64,000 nucleotides of DNA from Pseudomonas koreensis. GTDB taxonomy: Bacteria > Pseudomonadota > Gammaproteobacteria > Pseudomonadales > Pseudomonadaceae. The stretch is taken from assembly GCF_012986595.1 (NCBI RefSeq), contig NZ_JAAQYM010000003.1, positions 186,001 to 250,000 on the forward strand. Reading direction: 5' to 3'. Below are positions 41,671 through 51,455 of this stretch, in pieces (position 1 is the first letter of the stretch; each line of letters starts with the position of its first letter). A program made the translations under genes and the position numbers. The notes beneath the pieces were generated by a model. It had not been told where the DNA came from and made no database searches. It was given only the letters and a program-made list of their open reading frames with translations.

Positions 41671-44600
41671 GTTTCTTGCTCCAGTGGGCAATGCTTTCGA
41701 GCAGCACCGATTCCTGATACGGCTTGCCGAGGTAGTCGTTGACGCCGATGGCCATCGCGCGGTCGCGATGTTTCTGCCCGGTGCGCGAGGTGATCATGAT
41801 GATCGGCAGGTGTTGCAGGCGTTCGTCGTGGCGCACCTGAGTGGCGACTTCGAAGCCGTCCATGCGCGGCATTTCGATGTCGAGCAGCATCACATCGGGC
41901 ATGTGTTCTTCGAGCAGCAACATGGCATCGACCCCGTCCTTGGCGGTCAGCACGTTCATGCCGTGGCGTTCGAGCAAACGGCTGGTGACCTTGCGCACGG
42001 TCACCGAGTCATCGACCACCAGCACCAGCAGCGGTTTCTGCGGTTCGCTGTCGATTTCCGCAGGGGCCGGGCGCTGCGCAACCCGCGCCTGCATCGCGCG
42101 GATCGGCGCCAGCAGATCCAGAATCAGCACCACCCGGCCATCGCCGAGAATCGTCGCCCCGGACACCCCCTGCACCGCCGCAAACTGCGGGCCGAGGCTT
42201 TTGACCACGATCTCGCGGGTGCCGGCCATCGCGTCGACCTGCACCGCGACGCGCCGGTCGTTGCACTGCACCAGCAGCACCGGCAGCGGCAGGCTCTGGC
42301 CGAGCAATTTCGGGCGTGGCGCGGTTTTCAGCAGCTCGCCCAGGTAGCACAACTCATAGCGCTGGCCGGCGTAGTGGTAGCTCGGTGGATCGTTGCGAAA
42401 GTGCCCTTCCAGATCGTTCGGCAGGACGCGGACGATGCCTTCGATGGTGTTCAGCGGAATCGCGTATTGATCCTCGCCGCACTGCACCATCAGCGCACGG
42501 TTGACCGACACGGTGAACGGCAGACGAATGCGGAAATGCACGCCCTGCCCCGGCACCGAGTCGATGCTCATGGTGCCGCCGAGCTGACGGACTTCTTCGT
42601 GAACCACGTCCATGCCGACGCCGCGTCCGGAAATCTGGGTGATCTTTTCCGCCGTGGAGAACCCCGGCTGCAGGATGAATTGCAGCACATCGCGATCGCT
42701 GATCTCCGCGTCCGGCGCGAGCAAACCACGTTTGATCGCCTTGCGCCGCACTGCGTCGAGCGGCACCCCGGCGCCGTCGTCGCGGATATCGAAAACGATG
42801 TCGCCGCCCTCGCGGGACAGGTCGAGGGTGATCGTGCCCTGCGCCGGTTTGCCCGCCGCCAGCCGCACCTCGGCAGACTCCAGGCCATGGTCGACGGCGT
42901 TGCGCAGCATGTGTTCCAGCGGCGCGGCCATGCGCTCCAGCACGTTGCGATCCATCTCGCCTTCGGCATTGTCGATGATGAACGCGACGTCCTTGTTCAG
43001 CTCTTCGGCGACTTGCCGCACGATGCGTTTGAGCCGCGGCAGCATGCGTTCGAACGGCACCATGCGCGTGCGCATCAGGCCTTCCTGCAATTCGGTGTTG
43101 ATCCGCCCCTGCTGCTGCAACAGGTTCTCGGCGTCGTGGTTGCGACGGTCGAGGGTTTCCTTGAGGTCGAGCAGGTCGGAGGCCGATTCGAACAGCGCCC
43201 GCGACAGTTGCTGCAACTGTGAATGGCGGTCCATTTCCAGCGGATCGAATTCTTCATAACCGAGGCGTTCGGCATCGACCTGCTGGCGGCTGAGAATCCG
43301 CCCCTGGGTTTCGGTGTCGAGCCGGCGCAACTGATCGCGCATGCGTTCGATGGTGGTTTCCATCTCGTTCAGCGCGGTTTGTGCATCGCTGACCTGTTGT
43401 TCGATACGCCCCCGGAAGATCGAGGTTTCGCCGGCCAGATTGACCAGTTCATCGAGCAGTTCAGCGGAGACCTTGACCATGTCCGCGCCAGCGTCGGCAG
43501 CCGGCGGCGCCGCGTCAGTTTTGACCGGAACAGCTAGCACTGGCGGCGTTTCTACCGTCGCCGGATGACTGAAATTCTGGATCGCATTGATCAGCCGGTC
43601 CGCCGGCGGGCACGGTTGCCCGGCGCGCACGCCATCAAGCATTTGGGCCAGCCGATCATGCCCGCGCTGCACCAGCGCAAACAGTTCCGCCGATGGCTGC
43701 AACGCCCCGGTGGAGAGACTTTCGTACAGGTATTCCAGCTCATGGGCGAGGTCGCCGATCGGCCCGATCTCGACCATCCGCGCGCCGCCCTTGAGGGTGT
43801 GCAGATCGCGCAGCAGGGTTTCGACTTCCTGGCGATTGCCCGGCTCGGCCTGCCAGCGCAGCAACGCCGCGCCGGAGTTTTCGATGATGTCGAAACCTTC
43901 TTCGAGGAAGATTTCCAGCAGCTCCGGGTCATGCGCGGCGCTGTCGTGATCGGCGGCCGGTTGCGCCGTTTCGGCAGTCGCGGATGCGCCCTGACGGAAC
44001 TGGCGGATCGCCTCGATCAGCTCCAGCGCCGGGATCAGCGGTTGATGCGCCTGCAACTGCTCCAGCAACACCGCCAAGCGGTCATGGCTCTTGCGCAGTA
44101 AACGACCCAAGGTCTCGCTGTGACTGTAGCGACGATCCACCAGCCCTGCGTAAAGACCTTCCAGTTCGTGGGCCAGATCGCCAATGGCATCGACTTCGGC
44201 CATCCGCGCGCCGCCCTTGAGCGTGTGCAAATCGCGCTGCAACGACGACAGCGGCGCACTGTTGTCCGGGTCGTTCAACCAGCGCTGCAAGGCCTGGCCG
44301 GCACTGTCGAGAATGTCCACCGCCTCTTCGAGGAAGATCTCGACAATCTCGTCGTCCGGCGCGGTCTCGGTATTGGCTTGGGCGAGTTCGGCGGTTGCGG
44401 CGCCCAGTTCATGGATGCTCAAGGTGCGGCTGCCGTCGCTGCGGATCAGCCCCATGGCCGTCGGGTCGAGGCTTTCGTCGAGCAGTTCGTGCAAGGCGCG
44501 GATGCGCTGCGGCTGCGGCGTGACTTCCTGGCCGGCGGCCAGTTCGTCGAGCATGTTGATCAGCGCTTCGTGGGCCTTCTGCGCCTCCTGGAAAAACCGT

Positions 44601-47575
44601 TCGCTGACCGCCAGGCTGCTTTCTTCCACCGCGCCATAGAGGTCGAGCAAGGCCTCGCACAACACGTCCACCGGCAACAGATCGGCCATGTGCGCGCCTT
44701 CGCCGAGGGTGGTCAGTTCATCCAGCAGCGCGCTGAGTTCCTGGCGTTCGCCGGGGTGCTGCTGCCAACGCTGCAACAGGCTTTCGGCGTCGAGCAGGAT
44801 GTCCATGCCCTGGGCGAGGAAGTTGTTGATCAGTTGCGGGTCGCGCTTGATCCGCAGGCCGGTGTTCGGCGCATTGAGGATGGCTTCCAGGCGTTCGGCG
44901 AGCAATGCGCCCGTGCGTTTGATCAGCGACTGTGCACCGACAATCGGCGCCAGCGGATCGTGCTTGAGCTGACGCAGGCCCACCCGGAACAGGCCTTCGG
45001 CTTCGAGCAGCAATTCCACTTCGTCGAGGTCGAGTGGCAACTGATGCGCCTTGAACTCGCGGGCCAGTTGATCGAGCGGCGCCGCCAGCTCGGCAATCGG
45101 CAGCACACCGGCCATCGACGCACTGCCCTTGAGGGTGTGCAAGGCGCGCTGCAACTCATCGCTGGCCTGCAGCGGTACATGCTCGGCAGCCTGATCGAGG
45201 AAGCGGTTGAGGCTGGCGAGGTGGGTTTCGGCCTCGTTGCGGAAGATCTCCAGCAACAGCGGATCCAGTGCGGCGACGTCGGCGACGTCTTCCTCGGCCA
45301 AGGCCGCGTCACCTTTGGCCAGGACGTGAGCGCGGGCCGCGAGTTGATCGACATCGCTGCGCTGACGCTGGCGCTGATTGGCGAATTCGTTGATCAGCTC
45401 CGGCAGCAACAGCACGGTGTCGGTAAGCAGTTGCGGCACCGCCGAACCCGGTTCAACGCTTTGTTCCAACACCCGGTTCAGCAGGTTTTCCACCGCCCAG
45501 GCCAGCTCGCCGAGGATCAGCGCGCGAACCATGCGCCCGCTGCCTTTCAGGGTGTGAAAGGCGCGACGCAGTTCGGTCAGGGCTGCACGGTCCTGCGGGT
45601 TGGCCGTCCAGCGCGGCAGGTATTCGTGGAGGACTTCGAGGACCTCGTCGGTCTCTTCGAGGAACACTTCGCGCAGTTCATCGTCCACCGGTTCTTCATC
45701 GGCGGGCGGCGGCATCAGGCTGCCGGGGGTGATCAAGGCCGGCGGGTTGACCGCCGACACCGGACTGGCCAGCACATCGGCCAGCGACTGCACGGTCTCG
45801 GGGTCGTCCAGCGCCTGCAGGTCTTGCATCACCAGCGCTTCGTTGGGGCTGAGGACGTCGTCGAGCAGCGGCACGTGCGGTTCGTCGGGCTGCTCGTCGG
45901 GAAAGAAACCGAGGCTGGCGAGGCTCTTCTGCGCGACATCCAGCAGTTGTTCGTTCGGCGCTTGCGGATCGTCGCTCAGGCGCTCGAGGTAATACTCGAG
46001 GCTGGTGATGACATCGGCCAGGTGATCCAGTTGCTGCCAGCCCGGCTCGTGCGGATCCAGCAGCAGGTGTTCGCGAATAAAGCTGTTGCATGCCTCGACC
46101 AGACTCGCCGCCCGGCTCAGCGGAATCATCGCCAGCGCGCCGCGCACCTGGGTCAGCAGTTCCGGCAACGGTTGCAGTTGCTGGCGATCCCAGTCGGCGT
46201 CGATGTAGTCGACGATCATGTCCTTGGCCTGTTGCAGGCAGATGCGCGCTTCCTTGATCACGATCTGATGGATCTGCGTCAGGTCGGTGGTCGGCAGGCG
46301 CGCGTCTTCGGGGCTTTCCGGCTCGACCGTGCCGACCATGCCGGCGAGGTTGGCTTCGACGTAGAGCAAGGCGCCGGCGACGTCCATCAGCGTGGCGTCA
46401 CTCGGTTCGCGCTGGCCCTGGGCGAGGCTGAGGACCACCGCCAGTTGATCGATGATGACCTTGCGCGGCTGGCCGAAACCGAGCACCGCGAGGGTGTCGG
46501 CGATCTGCCGCAGTGGCGCCAGCAGGCTTTCCAGATCGGAGGTGTGCTGACGGTCGCTGCGCACGAACAGGTCGAGGCGCTCCTTGACCCGCACCAGCTC
46601 TTCGCACAGCGCCGCCAGCACCGAGCGCATCGCATCGCGGTCGGGGCCGGCCAGGCGCGCGCGTTCTTCGTCGACCATCGCGCTGTCGGGCAACGCGTCG
46701 TCCAGGGAGTAGCGATCTTTCATGGTCAGCATCTGCCCGGTGGGGTGTTCGGCTTTGGCAATATAGAACAGCAGGCTTTTGAGCAGCTCCGCAGGGGGCG
46801 GCTGGTTGAGGCCGCGCATGCCCTGCTCGAGCAGGCGCTTGAGTTCCTTGTCGGCGTCCTTGAACAGGCTGCGCAGCGCCGGACTATGGGCGATGGCGCC
46901 TTCGCGCATGCCTTCGACCAGCGCCGATGCCACTTGCCACAACGGGCTCAGCGGCGCATCACCGCTCAGGGCTTCGAGACGGCTGAAGACCTTCGTCAGG
47001 TAGTCCAGATGCGTCTGGTCATCCTGCTCGCGCAACAAGCCGACCAAGGCCATTTGCAGCATCTGGCGTAACTTGCGCAGCACGTTCGGCAGTTCCGCCG
47101 GCTCCAACTGCGCCAGCGCTTGTTCACTGAGCGGCGGCAGCTCGGGCAGTTGCGGGCTGAACAGGCTGGTTTCCGAGAGCAGACTTTCGCCGCGCGCGCT
47201 GCGCAGGTCGTTGATCAGCGGCAGCACCACCAGCGGCAGGTCGCGGCGGGCACTCTGCACGCGGTCGAGGTAGATCGGCAATTGTCCGAGGGCTTGCAGC
47301 AGCAGGTGCAGGGCTTCGTCGCGGTGGCTGACGCCTTGGTGTTGCAGGGCTTCGACCAGATGTTCCATTTCTTCGGCGAGCAACGCGGCGCCGTAGAACT
47401 CGACCATCTGCAGACTGCCGTGGACTTGATGGATGTAATCCAGGCACTCGTCCAGCCCGGGAAAGGCCTGCGGATCATCGAGCACGGCTTCAATCGCCTG
47501 ATGCGCCTGCCTCAGCGTTTCGGCAATTTCACCTTTGACCCATTCGAGGGCCACGTAGTCGTGCCGGTCACCCAT
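41663..47575 (-). CDS. chpA: ChpA, composite CheA-type histidine kinase of twitching motility
   Basis: The 1970-residue kinase of the Pil-Chp chemosensory system has an N-terminal Hpt-like segment (YIHQVHGSLQMVEFYGAAL), four canonical Hpt sites with HTLKG near residues 673, 812, 1115 and 1258, a CheA dimerisation/HATPase region (LEHMLRNAVDHGLES near 1558, RDDGAGVPLDAVRRKA, SGRGVGMDVVHEEV), a CheW domain (about 1690-1830) and a C-terminal receiver (VLVVDDSVTVRKVTSRLLE, phospho-Asp in MLLDIEMPRMDG near 1897). It feeds PilG and PilH to control type IV pilus extension and retraction. ATG at 47575 has GGAG 6 bases upstream. P. aeruginosa ChpA is longer (about 2470 residues) with more phosphotransfer sites, so this is a reduced version. 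Confidence 0.94.
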   Translation of the reverse strand: MGDRHDYVALEWVKGEIAETLRQAHQAIEAVLDDPQAFPGLDECLDYIHQVHGSLQMVEFYGAALLAEEMEHLVEALQHQGVSHRDEALHLLLQALGQLPIYLDRVQSARRDLPLVVLPLINDLRSARGESLLSETSLFSPQLPELPPLSEQALAQLEPAELPNVLRKLRQMLQMALVGLLREQDDQTHLDYLTKVFSRLEALSGDAPLSPLWQVASALVEGMREGAIAHSPALRSLFKDADKELKRLLEQGMRGLNQPPPAELLKSLLFYIAKAEHPTGQMLTMKDRYSLDDALPDSAMVDEERARLAGPDRDAMRSVLAALCEELVRVKERLDLFVRSDRQHTSDLESLLAPLRQIADTLAVLGFGQPRKVIIDQLAVVLSLAQGQREPSDATLMDVAGALLYVEANLAGMVGTVEPESPEDARLPTTDLTQIHQIVIKEARICLQQAKDMIVDYIDADWDRQQLQPLPELLTQVRGALAMIPLSRAASLVEACNSFIREHLLLDPHEPGWQQLDHLADVITSLEYYLERLSDDPQAPNEQLLDVAQKSLASLGFFPDEQPDEPHVPLLDDVLSPNEALVMQDLQALDDPETVQSLADVLASPVSAVNPPALITPGSLMPPPADEEPVDDELREVFLEETDEVLEVLHEYLPRWTANPQDRAALTELRRAFHTLKGSGRMVRALILGELAWAVENLLNRVLEQSVEPGSAVPQLLTDTVLLLPELINEFANQRQRQRSDVDQLAARAHVLAKGDAALAEEDVADVAALDPLLLEIFRNEAETHLASLNRFLDQAAEHVPLQASDELQRALHTLKGSASMAGVLPIAELAAPLDQLAREFKAHQLPLDLDEVELLLEAEGLFRVGLRQLKHDPLAPIVGAQSLIKRTGALLAERLEAILNAPNTGLRIKRDPQLINNFLAQGMDILLDAESLLQRWQQHPGERQELSALLDELTTLGEGAHMADLLPVDVLCEALLDLYGAVEESSLAVSERFFQEAQKAHEALINMLDELAAGQEVTPQPQRIRALHELLDESLDPTAMGLIRSDGSRTLSIHELGAATAELAQANTETAPDDEIVEIFLEEAVDILDSAGQALQRWLNDPDNSAPLSSLQRDLHTLKGGARMAEVDAIGDLAHELEGLYAGLVDRRYSHSETLGRLLRKSHDRLAVLLEQLQAHQPLIPALELIEAIRQFRQGASATAETAQPAADHDSAAHDPELLEIFLEEGFDIIENSGAALLRWQAEPGNRQEVETLLRDLHTLKGGARMVEIGPIGDLAHELEYLYESLSTGALQPSAELFALVQRGHDRLAQMLDGVRAGQPCPPADRLINAIQNFSHPATVETPPVLAVPVKTDAAPPAADAGADMVKVSAELLDELVNLAGETSIFRGRIEQQVSDAQTALNEMETTIERMRDQLRRLDTETQGRILSRQQVDAERLGYEEFDPLEMDRHSQLQQLSRALFESASDLLDLKETLDRRNHDAENLLQQQGRINTELQEGLMRTRMVPFERMLPRLKRIVRQVAEELNKDVAFIIDNAEGEMDRNVLERMAAPLEHMLRNAVDHGLESAEVRLAAGKPAQGTITLDLSREGGDIVFDIRDDGAGVPLDAVRRKAIKRGLLAPDAEISDRDVLQFILQPGFSTAEKITQISGRGVGMDVVHEEVRQLGGTMSIDSVPGQGVHFRIRLPFTVSVNRALMVQCGEDQYAIPLNTIEGIVRVLPNDLEGHFRNDPPSYHYAGQRYELCYLGELLKTAPRPKLLGQSLPLPVLLVQCNDRRVAVQVDAMAGTREIVVKSLGPQFAAVQGVSGATILGDGRVVLILDLLAPIRAMQARVAQRPAPAEIDSEPQKPLLVLVVDDSVTVRKVTSRLLERHGMNVLTAKDGVDAMLLLEEHMPDVMLLDIEMPRMDGFEVATQVRHDERLQHLPIIMITSRTGQKHRDRAMAIGVNDYLGKPYQESVLLESIAHWSKKHA

Positions 47576-47586
47576 AACCACTCCAC

Positions 47587-49641
47587 TCACGCCTTGTCCG
47601 TCGCAGACGCCGACGGCAAGGTGAAACCGGATACCGAACGGCGCAGCTGACTGGCCATCTTCGCCAGATTGCCGATGCTCTCGGCGGTGGCGGTGGAACC
47701 GGACGAGGTCTGCGAGGTGATCTGCTGGATCACGTTCATCGTCAGGGAAATCTGCCCGGCCGACGAGGTCTGCTGCTGCGCCGCGTTGGAAATGCTCTGG
47801 ATCAGCGCGGCGAGGGTCTTCGACACGCCTTCGATTTCTTCCAGGGCCACACCGGCATCCTGCGCCAGTCGCGCGCCGCGCACCACTTCGGTGGTGGTCT
47901 GTTCCATGGAAATCACGGCTTCGTTGGTGTCGGTCTGAATCGCCCGCACCAGGGTTTCGATCTGCCGGGTGGCCGCGGACGAGCGCTCGGCCAGCCGCTG
48001 CACTTCGTCGGCAACCACCGCGAAACCACGCCCGGCATCCCCGGCCATCGACGCCTGAATCGCCGCGTTGAGGGCGAGAATGTTGGTCTGGTCGGCAATG
48101 TCGTCGATCAGGCTGACGATGTCGCCAATCTCCTGCGAGGATTCGCCCAAGCGCTTGATGCGTTTGGCGGTGTCCTGAATCTGTTCGCGAATGTTGTCCA
48201 TGCCGTGGATGGTGTTGTGCACCACCTCGTTGCCCTTGTTGGCGATTTCCACCGAACGCTCGGCCACCGCCGAGGATTCGGCAGCGTTGGCCGAGACCTG
48301 ATCAATGGACTGGGCCATGTCGCTGATCGCGGTCGAGGCTTCGGAAATCTGCTGCGCCTGATGCTCCGAGGCCTGGGCCAGGTGCATGGCGGTGGCCTGG
48401 GTTTCCTGCACCGCTGCGGCAACCTGGCCGGCGGTGAGGTTGATGGTGGCGACCAGATCGCGCAGTTGGTCGACCGAGTAGTTGATCGAGTCGGCGATGG
48501 TCCCGGTGAAGTCTTCGGTCACCGAGGCGGTCACGGTCAGGTCGCCGTCGGCCAGATCCTCGATTTCGTCGAGCAGGCGCATGATCGCGTTCTGGTTGCG
48601 CTCGTTCTTCTCGGCGGTCTCGCGCAACTGGCGGTTGGTTTCGCGGACCATGACCATGCCGATCAGGATGATCGAGGCCAGCGCCAGCAAACCCAGCACA
48701 TAGCCGCCGATGGTGTCGGTGTTGCGCCCGCCGGCGAGGTTTTCGAAACCGGTGGCGAGGTGCGAGGCTTCGTCGAGCAGGGTCTGCGACAGGCTGAAGA
48801 TGTTGCTCGCCGACTCGCGGACCTTGAACAGCTCCGGCGAGGTCTCGAGGATTTCGTCCACCGAGCCGGAAACGAACTGGAACAGCTCGGAAATTTCACT
48901 CAGGCGCGCACGGGCGTCGCGGTCTTCGACCTGGCTGATTTTCAGGGTCGGGTTGCCCTGCAACATGCCGTTGAGCACCTGGCCGAAACGGGTGGCGTCG
49001 CGGCCAAAGGCATCGGCGGCCTGCTGCGAGTTCTCGTCGCCGGCGAGCACGGTGTTGACCGCGCCGAGGATGCGTTCGGCCAGCAGCGATTGGCGCTGGG
49101 CCATCGCCACCTGCGCTGCCGGGGCGCCGCGTTGCAGGAGGATTTCAACGACTTTTTCATATTCGATCTGCAACTGCGGCACGGTTTCGGCCAGCGTCGC
49201 CGCAACCTGATGCAGCGACAGCACGGTTTGCTCGCTGGAGAGAATCGCGTCGGTGTTTTTCAGCAGGCGCTCCCAGTCCAGCTGCACGGCGCGCATTTCC
49301 GGGCGCACGGTGGCTGGCGCGGGTGGCAGGCCGGTAGCGGGGTCGCCCTTCTTCAGGTAACCCCAGCGCTGGGCAAAATCGTTGCGCGCATCGCTCAGCA
49401 ACTTGAACGCGGCGGCCTTGCCGGCGGCGGCTTCGGTGGCGTTCTTGGCGATGCGTTGCGACAGCACGCGCAGCTCACCGGCATGACCGATGTACTGCTT
49501 GTCGTAGTTGGCCTGGGTGTTGAGGTAGGCGAAGTTGGCGAACAGCAGCATGATGAACACGATCAGTGCGATGAACAGCACGATGATCTGCGAGCGACTG
49601 CGCGACCCTTCTGCCGACTTGCCTGTTTTTGCTTTTGTCAT
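47587..49641 (-). CDS. pilJ: PilJ, methyl-accepting chemoreceptor of the Pil-Chp system
   Basis: The 684-residue receptor has a cytoplasmic N-terminus, a first transmembrane helix ([22 protein letters not shown], residues about 20-41), a periplasmic sensing region with PilJ-type helices ([20 protein letters not shown]), a second helix ([19 protein letters not shown] near 310-330), a HAMP-like segment and a signalling domain with the hairpin tip [28 protein letters not shown]. In P. aeruginosa it senses pilin and surface contact. ATG at 49641 has GAGGA 4-5 bases upstream. chpA follows after 11 bases; no pilK lies between. Confidence 0.95.
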   Translation of the reverse strand: MTKAKTGKSAEGSRSRSQIIVLFIALIVFIMLLFANFAYLNTQANYDKQYIGHAGELRVLSQRIAKNATEAAAGKAAAFKLLSDARNDFAQRWGYLKKGDPATGLPPAPATVRPEMRAVQLDWERLLKNTDAILSSEQTVLSLHQVAATLAETVPQLQIEYEKVVEILLQRGAPAAQVAMAQRQSLLAERILGAVNTVLAGDENSQQAADAFGRDATRFGQVLNGMLQGNPTLKISQVEDRDARARLSEISELFQFVSGSVDEILETSPELFKVRESASNIFSLSQTLLDEASHLATGFENLAGGRNTDTIGGYVLGLLALASIILIGMVMVRETNRQLRETAEKNERNQNAIMRLLDEIEDLADGDLTVTASVTEDFTGTIADSINYSVDQLRDLVATINLTAGQVAAAVQETQATAMHLAQASEHQAQQISEASTAISDMAQSIDQVSANAAESSAVAERSVEIANKGNEVVHNTIHGMDNIREQIQDTAKRIKRLGESSQEIGDIVSLIDDIADQTNILALNAAIQASMAGDAGRGFAVVADEVQRLAERSSAATRQIETLVRAIQTDTNEAVISMEQTTTEVVRGARLAQDAGVALEEIEGVSKTLAALIQSISNAAQQQTSSAGQISLTMNVIQQITSQTSSGSTATAESIGNLAKMASQLRRSVSGFTLPSASATDKA

Positions 49642-49689
49642 CGGTCCTCGCCTATGAAACCTGCCACGGTCCACTGTGGGAGCGGGCTC

Positions 49690-49815
49690 TGTGGTGAGGG
49701 GATTTATCCCCGATGGGTCGCGCAGCGGCCCCAAAACTGAGTTGTATCTGGTACATCGCGAATGCAGGTTTTGGGTTGGCTTCGCCAACCATCGGGGATG
49801 AATCCCCTCACCACA
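49690..49815. repeat. REPIN, family A variant, inside the pil-chp operon
   Basis: GTGGTGAGGGGATTTATCCC and its inverted copy (GGGATGAATCCCCTCACCAC) flank about 85 bases between pilI and pilJ. Same sub-type as the element at 25109-25239. It lies within a run of genes on one strand, so it should be transcribed as a large hairpin. Confidence 0.88.
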
Positions 49816-49849
49816 TGGCCCCTCCCACATGGGATTGGTGGTGTCAGGG

Positions 49850-50389
49850 CTATATCGCGACGCCCATGAACACCGGCGATTTCGCCAGCGCAAACAAACT
49901 GAACACCCGCCAGTTCTGCTCGCGCCGGAAATAGCCTTTGACGAACTCCGCCTTGGAGCCCTGACGCTTGCTGATCGAGATCGGTTCGAAGCTGTCCTGC
50001 TCGAAATGCTGCAAGCCAATGACCTCATCGACCATCAACCCGGCAAACACATCGCCATGCTCCACCACCAGCACCCGACGCTGTTTGCGCAACGGCGACA
50101 GCTCATGCCCGAAGAATCCGCACAGGTCCATGATCGGCAGCAGGCGCCCCCGCAGGTTAGCCACCCCTTTGACCCATGGCTTGACCCCGGGCAATTGAGT
50201 GAAGCGCGGCTCGTGCAGCACTTCGCTGACTTCGCCCATCGGCGCCACGTACCAGTGCTCGCCGAGGCGAAAACCGATGCCGCTCCAGCGATCCTGACGC
50301 CCGGGCTGCGACGGCAGATCCGCCGCCAGCAGGCGACAGCGCTGGTCAATCTGCCACAGCAGTTCGAAGGCGGTCAGCGATTCGCTCAT
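49850..50389 (-). CDS. pilI: PilI, CheW-like coupling protein
   Basis: The 179-residue CheW-domain protein links PilJ to ChpA. Segments are [22 protein letters not shown], the CheW core [71 protein letters not shown] and the C-terminal [14 protein letters not shown]. It follows pilH by 10 bases, but is separated from pilJ by 208 bases containing a REPIN. Confidence 0.94.
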   Translation of the reverse strand: MSESLTAFELLWQIDQRCRLLAADLPSQPGRQDRWSGIGFRLGEHWYVAPMGEVSEVLHEPRFTQLPGVKPWVKGVANLRGRLLPIMDLCGFFGHELSPLRKQRRVLVVEHGDVFAGLMVDEVIGLQHFEQDSFEPISISKRQGSKAEFVKGYFRREQNWRVFSLFALAKSPVFMGVAI

Positions 50390-50399
50390 GGCTGCGCAA

Positions 50400-50765
50400 T
50401 CAGCCTTTGAGTACGTTGTTCAGGGTCTTGATCAGCATGTCTTCTTCGACCGGTTTGGTCAGGTAATCCTTCGCGCCCTGACGGGTGCCCCAGACCTTGT
50501 CGGTTTCCTGATCCTTGGTGGTGATGATGATCACCGGGATATGGCTGGTCTCGGCATCCTTGGTCAGTTGCCGGGTCGCCTGAAAGCCGTTGAGGCCGGG
50601 CATGACGATGTCCATCAGCACGGCGTCGGGTTTTTCCTGACGGGCCAGGGCCACGCCGTCGGCGCCATTTTCGGCCTTGAGCACTTCATGGCCGTGCTTT
50701 TCCAGCATGCCAGTGAGTTTGTACATTTCAGTCGGCGAATCATCGACGATCAGGATACGTGCCAT
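50400..50765 (-). CDS. pilH: PilH, CheY-like response regulator
   Basis: The 121-residue single receiver domain has the acidic pair DD near residue 8-9, phospho-acceptor Asp52 in LMDIVMPGLNG, IIITTKD and the invariant Lys in YLTKPVEE. In P. aeruginosa PilH opposes PilG and favours pilus retraction and phosphate drainage. ATG at 50765 follows GGGGAAGA; the longer frame is rejected on length. pilG is 60 bases upstream. Confidence 0.95.
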   Translation of the reverse strand: MARILIVDDSPTEMYKLTGMLEKHGHEVLKAENGADGVALARQEKPDAVLMDIVMPGLNGFQATRQLTKDAETSHIPVIIITTKDQETDKVWGTRQGAKDYLTKPVEEDMLIKTLNNVLKG

Positions 50766-50825
50766 GGTCTTCCCCATTTTTCTTGTCGACATCCGGCCCG
50801 CTGGCCGAGCGTCACTGTACGTGTC

Positions 50826-51230
50826 TTACTGCGGCAAAACGGCGGCGAAGCCCGGAACGTGGGCCTGAATCGCGTTGAGCAGTTCTTCCTTGCTGAAAGG
50901 CTTGGTCAAAAATTGATCAGAACCGACAATCCGCCCCTTGGCCTTGTCGAACAGTCCGTCACGCGACGACAGCATGATCACCGGCGTGGCCTTGAAGGCA
51001 CTGTTGTTCTTGATTAAAGCGCAGGTCTGATAACCATCCAGACGCGGCATCATGATGTCGACAAAAATGATTCCGGGGTGGTTGTCGGCGATCTTGGCCA
51101 AGGCGTCGAAACCATCGATGGCCGTGATGACTTCGCAGCCCACATTCTTCAACAGTGTTTCGGCGGTGCGACGAATCGTTTTCGAGTCATCGATCACCAT
51201 GACCTTCAAGGCGCTGGACTGCTGTTCCAT
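50826..51230 (-). CDS. pilG: PilG, CheY-like response regulator
   Basis: The 134-residue receiver domain has IDDSKTIRRTAETLLKNVGCEV, phospho-acceptor Asp58 in IFVDIMMPRLDGY, MLSSRD and Lys in FLTKPFSKEE. PilG output promotes pilus extension and raises cAMP in P. aeruginosa. It is the first gene of pilGHIJ-chpA-cheW and diverges from gshB, with about 225 bases between them holding both promoters. Confidence 0.95.
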   Translation of the reverse strand: MEQQSSALKVMVIDDSKTIRRTAETLLKNVGCEVITAIDGFDALAKIADNHPGIIFVDIMMPRLDGYQTCALIKNNSAFKATPVIMLSSRDGLFDKAKGRIVGSDQFLTKPFSKEELLNAIQAHVPGFAAVLPQ

Positions 51231-51455
51231 AAGAGGGCTCTACCGTCGCCTTTGCGAATCAAATTGTCCGTTTTGCGATGAGTAATGGCTGGAAACCCTT
51301 GATGTTCAAGGGCCAGCACTGCATTCCAGCCTTTTTAGCACAGTCTCCAGATGCAATCTATCGACGGGTTTTTCCTTGACCGAAAACCCTGCCAGCGCCA
51401 CTCTGGCGGCACTTTTTCAATACCGATCCGGTAGCCAATTTTCGAGGAAAACCCA

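Noticed and set aside
44120..47071. 983-codon open frame on the plus strand
   Set aside because: It lies opposite chpA, whose domains are certain. The frame results from the high GC content and codon bias of chpA; its product shows no domain structure.
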